A stretch of 17,151 nt of DNA from the NCBI GenBank assembly GCA_027295475.1, contig JAPUKV010000072.1, forward strand, positions 1 to 17,151, in the 5' to 3' direction. The stretch's first letter is position 1, and every line of letters begins with the position of its first letter. Of the stretch, positions 8,398 through 15,566 are shown in pieces. Source of the DNA: Pseudomonadota bacterium. Lineage in GTDB: Bacteria > Pseudomonadota > Gammaproteobacteria > Woeseiales > Woeseiaceae. Below the pieces are notes generated by a model. That model made no database searches and was not told where the DNA came from. It saw only the letters and a list, made by a program, of their open reading frames with translations. The translations under genes and the position numbers were made by a program.

Positions 8398-9712
8398 TAC
8401 GTCCCTCGGATATTGCCTTGTCGCGTCGTTTATAGTCCTTGCCGAGCCACAGGGCGATGACAGTCCAGATTGCGGCGATCGGTATGCAGACCAGTGATAT
8501 GCCACTCAGCCCCAGCCCTGCCATTATTCTGACCGCCCAGGCGCCAACGAGATCCCCGCCGCGGTACAACGCAGTCTCGATGAAATTCTTCGCCTTGTAT
8601 TTTTCTTCGGGCGAGACGACCGTGTAGAGCATGTCGCTGGTTGGCTTTGCCAGCCCGAAAGTCAGGGAGCGACGCGCGACCTGCAATGCCGCAATGACAA
8701 TAAATACCGGGTTGGCCGCCAGGAGCGCGAATCCGACAATGGAAACGATCGGCAGAACCGCAAGAGACACGCCGATACCGAATCTTTGCACGACCTGCTT
8801 GACGATGATCAGTTGGCCGATAAGGGCCAGGGCATTCGTCAGTGCATCGAGTAGCGCAAATACTTGCGTTTGCTGATCTGTGGTCGAGAAAGTCTCACTG
8901 ACCAACTGCGCCATATAAATATAGAGGGCCGTGCCCATCATGCTCGCGAATACACCGCCCGTTGCAATGGCCGCGAGAAACGGAGACGTCATGACCTGGC
9001 GTACGCCGGCCAGTGCGCCGCCGCCGATCGGTCGCGAACTGTCCAGAGAGTCTTCCCGGTCCTCCGCCGGCTGTCGTTCGGACCAACGACGCAGTTGCGC
9101 AACGCAGTAGACCGAGAACATCAGCAGGAATGCCGACAACGGCAGCAAATTTTGAAAACCAAGCGGCACGACAAGCACACTGGTCAGCAACGGGCCAAGC
9201 AGGGCGCCGGTGCTGCCGCCGGCTGAAATAACGCCGAACAGCCGGCGCCCCTGTTCCTTCGAATAAATATCGGCCATAAAACTCCAGAAGACCGATACGA
9301 CGAACAGGTTAAAGACGCTCAACCAGACAAAAAACGCCCGCGCGATCCAGACCGTTTCCAGGTCATTTCTTTGTGCGTAGGTAAACGCAACAAAAAAGAT
9401 CAGAATATTGAATATGAAAAAATAATAAACCCAGGGCAAAAACTGCTTGCGCGGAAATCTGGACGCGACCCAGCCGAATAACGGTGTCACCAGTATCATT
9501 ACGACGAAAGTTCCCGTGAACAGCCAGGGAATATTTTGTGTCCCGCCGACGATCGCCATCGCTTCGCGAACCGAACGCAGCATGTAATAGGCGGAGAGCA
9601 GGGAAAAGAAGTAGACGAACGACCACGCGACCGCGACGAATTCGCCCGGCTTGAGTCCCAGAAGGGGTGCGATACCGCCGATGGCTGGGTTGCGGTTACC
9701 AGAATGTTGCAT
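8390..9712 (-). CDS. MFS transporter related to ATP/ADP (NTP/NDP) exchangers
   Basis: A 440-residue polytopic inner-membrane protein with about 12 hydrophobic segments and a charged central loop near residues 205-235. Two stretches recall the bacterial ATP/ADP-translocase-like family (COG3202 type): FWSFMADIYSKEQGRRLFG (142-160) followed by a Gly-rich segment, and SPEEKYKAKNFIETALYRGGD (367-387). In free-living bacteria such proteins are usually of unknown substrate, so true nucleotide exchange should not be assumed. Start ATG at 9712 has no good Shine-Dalgarno. The stop overlaps the aldo/keto reductase start by 8 bases, implying translational coupling. The TMEM220-like gene lies 65 bases upstream on the same strand. 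Transporter class is fairly sure, substrate is not known. Confidence 0.86.
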   Translation of the reverse strand: MQHSGNRNPAIGGIAPLLGLKPGEFVAVAWSFVYFFSLLSAYYMLRSVREAMAIVGGTQNIPWLFTGTFVVMILVTPLFGWVASRFPRKQFLPWVYYFFIFNILIFFVAFTYAQRNDLETVWIARAFFVWLSVFNLFVVSVFWSFMADIYSKEQGRRLFGVISAGGSTGALLGPLLTSVLVVPLGFQNLLPLSAFLLMFSVYCVAQLRRWSERQPAEDREDSLDSSRPIGGGALAGVRQVMTSPFLAAIATGGVFASMMGTALYIYMAQLVSETFSTTDQQTQVFALLDALTNALALIGQLIIVKQVVQRFGIGVSLAVLPIVSIVGFALLAANPVFIVIAALQVARRSLTFGLAKPTSDMLYTVVSPEEKYKAKNFIETALYRGGDLVGAWAVRIMAGLGLSGISLVCIPIAAIWTVIALWLGKDYKRRDKAISEGRNV

Positions 9713-9777
9713 GAAAAGGATTCGCTTGGGCTGTCACGATTTCAATCTGCAGGGGGTTATTCTGACGGGCAATATTT

Positions 9778-10125
9778 TTAGCGCTTGACGTAGCTCGCCA
9801 GCACGATCAGCACGATCATCAAAGCACCGAATTCTCTGGTCGATTCAACGTAGGGCTTCGACGCCGTCATGTCTCCGAACAGCTCTTCAAAGCTGCCAAA
9901 ATCGACGAAATTCAGGACGCCCGGAACCGCAAAAATCAGGCCGGCCACGACGCCACCGATTGTAACGGCTGCCCAGAACTCGCTGTATCTGCCCAAGGCC
10001 TTGCTCAACGCAACCAGTGCCGCGCCCCCGTAGACTGCGACCCAGTACACAGGATCCGGATCATTGAATTGCAGCCCGGCCATCGCAAAGAACATTGCCG
10101 CGAATATGTAGTTAAGGACACGCAT
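9778..10125 (-). CDS. TMEM220-like small membrane protein
   Basis: The protein resembles the transmembrane family 220, a group of unknown function shared by bacteria and animals. From the ATG at 10125 it has 115 residues. The family mark is the N-terminal hydrophobic helix followed by LQFNDPDPVYWVAVYGGAA (residues 18-36), then three further hydrophobic segments and a short basic tail (YVKR). A longer reading from 10185 adds 20 unlikely residues, and MRVLNYIFAAMFF is the natural membrane start. It precedes the transporter-reductase-RDD run by 65 bases and may be its first gene. The MAPEG gene is divergent. Confidence 0.8.
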   Translation of the reverse strand: MRVLNYIFAAMFFAMAGLQFNDPDPVYWVAVYGGAALVALSKALGRYSEFWAAVTIGGVVAGLIFAVPGVLNFVDFGSFEELFGDMTASKPYVESTREFGALMIVLIVLASYVKR

Positions 10126-10289
10126 TGTGGTTCCACGGGGCATCAAATGTGCTGCAAGGCTACCCCCTGCCCGATGATCCTGCAATGGATCCCGCGTTTC
10201 GGGTCAATGCTGTAATATCACATCACATTGCTTGAACCCCTGTCGCATTTCAGGGTCCTCGAGAGACAATAAGAAATAAGGAGAGAATC
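10126..10289. promoter_or_regulatory. Divergent promoter region, TMEM220-like / MAPEG genes
   Basis: This gap of 164 bases sits between divergent genes and should hold both promoters. A TAATAT at 10213-10218 could be a -10 box for the plus-strand gene, but no good -35 box stands 16-18 bases before it. CCCTG/CAGGG arms flank an 8-base spacer near 10238-10255, a possible small hairpin or operator. Nothing here is strong. Confidence 0.3.
10278..10284 (+). promoter_or_regulatory. Ribosome binding site fixing a GTG start
   Basis: AAGGAGA at 10278-10284 is followed after 5 bases by GTG at 10290, while the next in-frame ATG is nine bases further. The spacing favours the GTG as start of the MAPEG-family gene. 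Confidence 0.7.
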
Positions 10290-10682
10290 GTGGAATCCAT
10301 GGCACCCGTCGCAATTGTTACTGTGCTCGCGTTGCTTCAGCTATTCGTATTCGCCTTCCAGGTGGGCAAGCAACGTGCAAAGCACGAGATAAAAGCGCCG
10401 GCTATTTCAGGTGCAGCAGAGTTCGAACGCGTGTTTCGTGTGCATCAGAATACATTGGAGCAACTCGTTATTTTTGTTCCCGCACTGTGGCTTTTCGGAT
10501 ACTACGTCCACTCGCTGATTGGTGCCGGCATCGGTTTGGTTTTCATCATCGCGCGTTTTGTGTACCGCGGTTCCTACCTACAGGACCCATCGACACGATC
10601 AACGGGATTCGGCATCGGCGCGCTGGCGATGATGGTCTTGCTGCTGGGGGGGCTTATTGGTGCAGTATTGTCGTGGCTGTAA
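10290..10682 (+). CDS. MAPEG-family membrane protein
   Basis: MAPEG proteins are small four-helix membrane proteins; eukaryotic members act in eicosanoid and glutathione metabolism, and bacterial ones often have glutathione transferase or peroxidase activity. This one has 130 residues from the GTG at 10290. The family signature is clear: EFERVFRVHQNTLEQ at residues 44-58, with the E-x-x-R-x-x-R-x-H-x-N-x-x-E arrangement. Hydrophobic segments lie at about 5-25, 60-90 and 105-128, and RFVYRGSYLQDPSTRSTGF (89-107 region) is the usual third motif. It is divergent from the TMEM220-like gene and convergent with the EAL protein gene. The substrate is unknown. Confidence 0.9.
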   Translation: MESMAPVAIVTVLALLQLFVFAFQVGKQRAKHEIKAPAISGAAEFERVFRVHQNTLEQLVIFVPALWLFGYYVHSLIGAGIGLVFIIARFVYRGSYLQDPSTRSTGFGIGALAMMVLLLGGLIGAVLSWL

Positions 10683-10714
10683 AAGGATCCAGCCGATGGG
10701 GAAAGCACTGACCG

Positions 10715-10736
10715 AAGGATAAGAAAATCTGTCCTT
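10715..10736. terminator. Stem-loop between convergent MAPEG and EAL genes
   Basis: AAGGATA (10715-10721) can pair with TGTCCTT (10730-10736), seven pairs including one G-T, with an 8-base loop. It sits in the 88-base gap between convergent stops. There is no T-tract on either strand, so it is at best a weak bidirectional terminator. Confidence 0.25.
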
Positions 10737-10770
10737 AAAACAGGCCCCGTATTTGTCCGACCAGGTGCCG

Positions 10771-13158
10771 TCAAGCCTTCTTCGCGAACGCCCGCTTCGG
10801 CCTGCGGCGTTCGGCGCAGGATATGACCTCCCTGTTATTCAGCCAGTGCAGCAAGTCGTCCGATGACACGGGCTTGCTCAGAAAGTAACCCTGTGCCTCC
10901 TCGCAACCCATATCGCTTATGCGCCGCAACGTCTGTTCGTCTTCGATGCCCTCTGCGACAACCTGGAGGTTCATGTTATGCGCAAGCTCGATCGTCGTAC
11001 GAACGATCGCTTCGTTTTGTTTGTCGCTCATCAATGTCATAACAAATGATTTATCGATCTTCAGCTCGTGCAACGGCATGTTCTTGATTTGTGCGAGCGA
11101 TGAATGGCCAGTGCCGAAATCATCCATTGAAATCCGGATACCGATGTCGCGAAGACACTCCAGAACTGAAATCGCGTGATGAATATCCTGCATGACAGTG
11201 TTCTCTGTGATCTCGAGCGTCAATCGGTTCGCCGCAATGTCATGTTCTTTTAACAATTCCAGGACGTAGTAGGGCAGATACTCGTCCTGGAGGTCGCGGG
11301 AGGACAGGTTTACCGAAACCCGAAGCGAATGCCCGGCATTCTGCCATTCACGACACCGTTTGACTGCAGTGGCCAGAACGAACCTCGTCAGATGCACAAT
11401 AGTGCCGGATTGCTCTGCCGCGGGAATGAAATCGTCCGGGCTTAGCCAGCCGAGTTCCGCATGCTCCCAGCGCACGAGGGCCTCTGCCCCGCAAGCTGCG
11501 CCATCCGGGAGCGAGACCTTCGGCTGGAAATGAACGTGAATTTCATCACGTTGCAGGGCGGCGCGAAGGTCGTTGACGATTCGAAGCTGGCGTACGTAAT
11601 GGTCCTCGCGGCCCGCCTCATAAATCATCACACGCTCCTGGCGAAGCCGGGCCTCGCTTTTCGCTATCGAGGCATAACGCAAAAGGTCTGCAGCGTTGTT
11701 GCCGTGGTCCGGGAATCCGGAGATGCCGATCTCTGTCTGCAGCGAAATATTTACGCGACCAAGCGTAACGCCGGCGCCAAGAATATTTTCGATCCGGTCA
11801 GCGCAGGCCATCGCATTGTCACTATCGCTGTCAGGCAAGATGAGAACAAACTCGTCGGTCCCCACATGGCCGAGGATGTCTCCCGGCTCAAGGTTCACGT
11901 GCAGGTGTTTTGCGGCGAGTGCAATGACTTCGTCGCTGGCGCGGTGTCCCAGGGTCGATGAGATTTCATTCATGCGTGATAGCCTGATTGCGAGTATTGC
12001 GACATCGGCGTTGGCGCTTCGCGCATGCTCGATTGCTCCGGTCAGGCTTTGCACCACTTTCGTCCGATTGGGCAGGTCGGTCAACGGGTCATGGAGCGCA
12101 TGGTGGGATATGCGTTTTTCGCGCTCCGCAATTGCCGTGCGCATCGCGTTAAAGCTCGTTGCCAACTCGCCGAATTCATCATCTGTGTAAACACCGACCT
12201 TTATATCGTAATTACCCGAGATCATTCTCTGCGCTGCATCCGTGAGTACCCGCAACGGCCTGGCAATAGTTCCGGAAAACCAGGCGGCCGCGGCTGCGAC
12301 GACGACCAGGAGAATGGCGGTAAAGACCAACAGGCCCCCGCGGGCCTCGGCGTACGGGGCCATCGCCTCCAGCAGCGAGCGCTGGAGTACCACGAGCACG
12401 TGGTTACTGGTCTCGATGAATGACGTGCGGAGCGTCAGGCTGGCGAGGCCCGCTTCGTCGACCATATAAATAGAATTCAACGGTGTGGCCGATCCAACAG
12501 GTGCCAATAAGGATTCTGTTGCCATGCCTGTGTAACTGGTCGTCGCAATTGTTCCGGCTTCGTCGCCGGACGTTGTTACGAGTGAAACTTCAAGGCCAGT
12601 GAGTCCGCCCAGGCGTTGTGCGAGTTTTGTATCGATCCGAAACCCGAGCACAACCCAGGCGATGGCGATAGGTGCCCGAACAGGTATGGTAAACGTGTGG
12701 TAGGTGTCCCCGTCGAGTGTTGCGGTCGATTGCGCGGAGGATTTTTCACGCACGTTTTCTATGAGCCGCAGAAAGTCAGCCCGACTACCCAGCGGAGTGC
12801 CAGTGGAGCTCGCGATACCGGCACCGTCGAGATCCAGCAATAAAGCGATGTCTGCCCCAATCCGCTGACTGTGATTGCTTAGGACCGATTGAATGGTGTC
12901 CGCGTCTCCGGTCGCTGCAGCTTCTTTGAGACCGAAGTCGGCGGCCAAGACCTGGACACTCGCCGCTAGCTGCTCGCCCCGACCTGCCAGGAATTCATTG
13001 ACAACCGCGCCGCCGATGATAAGCGACTCACGGGCGCGGCGGTCGACGTCTTCTTCCACGGTCCGCATCACGGCGAAAAGGGTCACGATCTGGGCCACCG
13101 CCAAGGGCAGGATCGTGAGGAGCAACAATTTTCCGCGGAAGCTGGTACGAAATTTCAT
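10771..13158 (-). CDS. Membrane sensor protein, degenerate GGDEF plus intact EAL domain
   Basis: Predicted inner-membrane c-di-GMP phosphodiesterase with an extracytoplasmic sensor. The ATG at 13158 (MKFRTSFRGKLLLL) gives 795 residues. Order: membrane segment about 10-33; periplasmic region 34-274, Cache-like in size but not identified; membrane segment 275-294; HAMP about 296-348; GGDEF-type domain about 350-520; EAL domain about 535-780; basic tail. The GGDEF motif reads GTDEF (433-437). The usual D-L-D-x-F-K-x-I-N-D block is RLSRMNEISS (392-401), losing the metal Asp and substrate Asn/Asp, and no RxxD inhibitory site is present, so cyclase activity is unlikely. The EAL domain keeps E559 (EAL), N617, E649, D679/D680 (DDFGTG), K700, E736 and the QGYF motif, so it should hydrolyse c-di-GMP. 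It is divergent from the cupredoxin gene. Confidence 0.93.
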   Translation of the reverse strand: MKFRTSFRGKLLLLTILPLAVAQIVTLFAVMRTVEEDVDRRARESLIIGGAVVNEFLAGRGEQLAASVQVLAADFGLKEAAATGDADTIQSVLSNHSQRIGADIALLLDLDGAGIASSTGTPLGSRADFLRLIENVREKSSAQSTATLDGDTYHTFTIPVRAPIAIAWVVLGFRIDTKLAQRLGGLTGLEVSLVTTSGDEAGTIATTSYTGMATESLLAPVGSATPLNSIYMVDEAGLASLTLRTSFIETSNHVLVVLQRSLLEAMAPYAEARGGLLVFTAILLVVVAAAAAWFSGTIARPLRVLTDAAQRMISGNYDIKVGVYTDDEFGELATSFNAMRTAIAEREKRISHHALHDPLTDLPNRTKVVQSLTGAIEHARSANADVAILAIRLSRMNEISSTLGHRASDEVIALAAKHLHVNLEPGDILGHVGTDEFVLILPDSDSDNAMACADRIENILGAGVTLGRVNISLQTEIGISGFPDHGNNAADLLRYASIAKSEARLRQERVMIYEAGREDHYVRQLRIVNDLRAALQRDEIHVHFQPKVSLPDGAACGAEALVRWEHAELGWLSPDDFIPAAEQSGTIVHLTRFVLATAVKRCREWQNAGHSLRVSVNLSSRDLQDEYLPYYVLELLKEHDIAANRLTLEITENTVMQDIHHAISVLECLRDIGIRISMDDFGTGHSSLAQIKNMPLHELKIDKSFVMTLMSDKQNEAIVRTTIELAHNMNLQVVAEGIEDEQTLRRISDMGCEEAQGYFLSKPVSSDDLLHWLNNREVISCAERRRPKRAFAKKA

Positions 13159-13199
13159 GCAGTGCGTGTCCCGTATTCTCGTAACGAGCGAAAGGGTAT

Positions 13200-13240
13200 C
13201 CATCGCAGGCACCGTAGCGATGGGGCCTCTCCGCGGCCCC
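13200..13240 (-). promoter_or_regulatory. Two overlapping stem-loops in the leader of the EAL gene
   Basis: The perfect 7-base arms CCATCGC (13200-13206) and GCGATGG (13217-13223) enclose a 10-base loop. The perfect 6-base arms GGGGCC (13222-13227) and GGCCCC (13235-13240) enclose a 7-base loop. They share bases 13222-13223, so both cannot form fully at once. They lie 42-82 bases upstream of the EAL gene ATG, probably in its 5' leader. No match to a known riboswitch was recognised. Confidence 0.4.
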
Positions 13241-13380
13241 GTTACCCTGGGTAGTTGTCAATCATCAATCGTTTAGAAATATTAGGTGGATTTTGTCAAA
13301 TGGAATGTGCGGTGGGTCACGGTTAGCTTTCCCGGCTCCGCCGTACACTAGTCAATAGGCAGAAATCGCTTGGGACGGGC

Positions 13381-14085
13381 ATGAGGTTTTCGCGACTTTC
13401 AGCACTTCAGTTAGACGATCAAATTAGCCGAATCACAGCGCGAATTATCGGGCTATTCGTTTGGATGTTTATCGTGACATCCGCATTCGGCAGTGACGTC
13501 GACGTATTCGTTGTTGACAAGGATGGGCAGCCTGTCGCCGATGTGGCGGTGTATGCAATGAGACCGGGCGAACAAAATGATCTGTCGGCCCCGACTGCCA
13601 GTGCCGTCATGGACCAGATCGACCAGCAGTTCGTGCCGCACCTGCTTGTAATACAGACCGGGACACCGGTGGAATTCCCGAACAGCGACACAGTCGCTCA
13701 TCACGTTTACTCTTTCTCACATCCCAATAAATTCTTCTTGCCGATGTACAAAGGCGAGCAACATCCGCCGGTGACGTTTGAGCACAGCGGTATTGTTTCG
13801 GTCGGATGCAATATTCACGACCACATGCTCGGATACATATTGGTCGTGGATAGCACGACGTACACCAAGACTGACAAGAACGGCAAGGCATCACTATCGT
13901 TGGACAACGCGGAAGATTATGAAATCAGCATCTGGAGCCCCCGCATTCGCGACGTAGATGAGCTTTTGTCGAAAACAGTGGTCATGTCGGGTAAGCCGGG
14001 ATCCGAAGTCAAATTTCACTTATCGAAAAAACTCAGTCCGCCGCATGGCGGACAATCGGGTAGCATGTCATGGCCAGAGTACTGA
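13381..14085 (+). CDS. Secreted cupredoxin-like protein (methylamine utilization protein type)
   Basis: A 234-residue protein predicted to act in the periplasm. A basic N-terminus and hydrophobic segment (about 21-36) resemble a signal peptide ending near AFG-S. Residues 40-60 (VFVVDKDGQPVADVAVYAM) form an Ig-like/carboxypeptidase-regulatory type strand pair. Residues 85-156 resemble a plastocyanin-like fold with candidate type-1 copper ligands H108 (in NSDTVAHHVYSF), C143, H146 and M149 (in VGCNIHDHMLGYI). Proteins of this form are often labelled methylamine utilization proteins, though no methylamine dehydrogenase genes are here, so that name should not be taken as function. The ATG at 13381 follows GGGACGGGC, a modest Shine-Dalgarno. 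The 3' end overlaps the downstream barrel gene by 16 bases, implying a shared transcript. Confidence 0.85.
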   Translation: MRFSRLSALQLDDQISRITARIIGLFVWMFIVTSAFGSDVDVFVVDKDGQPVADVAVYAMRPGEQNDLSAPTASAVMDQIDQQFVPHLLVIQTGTPVEFPNSDTVAHHVYSFSHPNKFFLPMYKGEQHPPVTFEHSGIVSVGCNIHDHMLGYILVVDSTTYTKTDKNGKASLSLDNAEDYEISIWSPRIRDVDELLSKTVVMSGKPGSEVKFHLSKKLSPPHGGQSGSMSWPEY

Positions 14086-15335
14086 TACTGATTGCGGCGA
14101 TCTTTTTGGCTTTCGCCGTGCACGCAGCGAGCGCCGCGGAGGCACCGGACCGGTACAAATTGCGTACGGGCATAGACATCAGTTATATCGCTTCATCCGG
14201 TTATGCGTCCTGGACGGAGGGATTCGTCGGCAAGCTGCGCTACGACGATAATAACGAAGGCCTGATGATCAGCCGGGCGTTTGCCGATTACGAATTTCAG
14301 TTTGTGGACACGCTCAAGGCACACGCTGCGGTCGAAGCGTATGGTGATGATATAGGGGCAACAGTCGACTTTACGCAGGCCTATCTCGAATGGCGGCCGG
14401 TACCTCGGTCCGAAAACCGGTATCGCCTGAAACTCGGTGCATTTTACCCCCGTATATCGCTCGAGAATGTTTCGGCCGGATGGAGCAGCCCCTACTCGAT
14501 GAGTTCTTCGACAATTAACACCTGGGTTGCAGAGGAACTTCGCACCGTCGGGGCAGAATTGTCCGTATCACGCCGGCCGGCGAAGTTTGGCGGCGCCCAC
14601 AGCATTAGACTGCAAGGAGCGGTTTTCTTCGGCAACGATCCAACGGGCTCGTTGCTGGCATGGAAAGGCTGGTCGGTGCACGATCGACAAAGCCGCTTTG
14701 GCGATGAGCTGCCGCTGCCGCCATTGCCAGTGATTCAGCCCGGCATGTTGTTCGATGACCAGGATCCATACGTTGCGCCGTTTCGCGAAATCGATGGCCA
14801 GGCCGGCTATTACGTCAGTGGAGAATGGCGTTTCAACCAGCAACTCCTGATTCGCGTAATGCATTACGACAATCGCGCCGATCCCACGGCGGATGAAGAC
14901 GGACAATACGCATGGACGACGAAGTTTGAACATATTGGTGCCCATGCTGCTTTGCCGGGCGACTGGGATTTGTTGTTTCAGTGGATGACAGGCTCAACCG
15001 TAATGGGTTCCGTTGTGAATGGTGCCCGCGATCTCGATACCGAATTCGCTAGCATGTACCTGATGTTAACCCGGGTCTACGACCGGCATCGCTTATCAGT
15101 ACGGTACGACCGGTTTGAAGTCATGGAGAACGATCAAACGCCGCAAGACGATAATGCCGAGGACGGCAATGCCTGGACGCTTGCTTACTTCTATGATTTC
15201 TCCGACAAGGTGTCCTTTGGCGCCGAGTCATTGAGCATCAAAACTGACCGTTTCAGCTGGCAATATTATGGCCTCGATCCGACCCGCACCGAAAAGCAGT
15301 TTCAGCTGAGCTTAAGGTTGCGCTTCGGCAACTGA
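14070..15335 (+). CDS. Outer-membrane porin-like beta-barrel protein
   Basis: A 421-residue exported protein with a clear signal peptide (MARVLILIAAIFLAFAVHAASA, cleavage near residue 22). The mature part is rich in alternating aromatic and polar strands typical of outer-membrane barrels: LMISRAFADYEFQF, QAYLEWRPV, YRLKLGAFYPRIS, YYVSGEWRF, LSVRYDRFEVMEN, and a C-terminal strand FQLSLRLRFGN. The terminal residue is Asn rather than the usual Phe, but a Phe lies two before it. I do not recognise a specific porin family or substrate. The ATG at 14070 overlaps the cupredoxin-like gene by 16 bases in another frame, so the two are almost surely co-expressed. No TonB box or plug domain is visible. 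Confidence 0.8.
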   Translation: MARVLILIAAIFLAFAVHAASAAEAPDRYKLRTGIDISYIASSGYASWTEGFVGKLRYDDNNEGLMISRAFADYEFQFVDTLKAHAAVEAYGDDIGATVDFTQAYLEWRPVPRSENRYRLKLGAFYPRISLENVSAGWSSPYSMSSSTINTWVAEELRTVGAELSVSRRPAKFGGAHSIRLQGAVFFGNDPTGSLLAWKGWSVHDRQSRFGDELPLPPLPVIQPGMLFDDQDPYVAPFREIDGQAGYYVSGEWRFNQQLLIRVMHYDNRADPTADEDGQYAWTTKFEHIGAHAALPGDWDLLFQWMTGSTVMGSVVNGARDLDTEFASMYLMLTRVYDRHRLSVRYDRFEVMENDQTPQDDNAEDGNAWTLAYFYDFSDKVSFGAESLSIKTDRFSWQYYGLDPTRTEKQFQLSLRLRFGN

Positions 15336-15566
15336 TACTCCTTCGGACGCGACGTGGGTTGATGCTGAGCGAAGCAAGGCCAAAACCTATGCCCAACCGC
15401 GGCCGCGTCAATCTGGTGCCGACGCCGAAGAAGAAAACCCACGCGTGACGATCGATCACCCTTTTTGTAGGAGGGACGTCGTCGTCGGGATTTATTTGCT
15501 TCCCTGACTTGATCGAGCGACGGAATCCCGCCAGACTTGGGTTATCTTACCGGGAGAGCGACAATC
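15336..15566. other. Gap between barrel protein and secreted protein genes
   Basis: This stretch of 231 bases holds no credible gene. CGTGGGTT (15352-15359) is complementary to AACCCACG (15436-15443), 76 bases apart, too far for a simple terminator. A GTAG-headed repeat-like sequence lies at 15462-15490 and is listed separately. No convincing promoter for the downstream gene was found. Confidence 0.4.
15462..15490 (+). repeat. Possible degenerate REP-like element
   Basis: The sequence begins TTTTTGTAGGAGGGACG and continues with CGTC-rich bases that can form GACG-TCGT-CGTC (15475-15486). A GTAG tetranucleotide ahead of a short palindrome is the hallmark of REP elements associated with RAYT transposases, and TTGTAGGAG-type heads are common in Pseudomonas and Xanthomonas REPs. 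Here the outer arms (GAGG / GGGA) do not pair, so it may be a decayed single copy or chance. Confidence 0.3.

Noticed and set aside
8398..8505. N-terminal extension of the aldo/keto reductase by 36 codons
   Set aside because: It would lie inside the transporter gene and would bury the Tat-like signal; the ATG at 8397 with an 8-base overlap is the natural start.
11461..12190. Overlapping plus-strand open frames of about 165 codons
   Set aside because: They are antisense to the GGDEF/EAL gene and have no motif support.
13159..13260. c-di-GMP riboswitch ahead of the EAL gene
   Set aside because: The leader has hairpins and GGTAACGGGG-like bases, but the AAACC and GACGCAAAGC type conserved blocks are absent.
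13381..14085. True methylamine utilisation function
   Set aside because: No methylamine dehydrogenase subunit, MauG or amicyanin partner genes are present; the label comes only from automated naming of this cupredoxin-like family.
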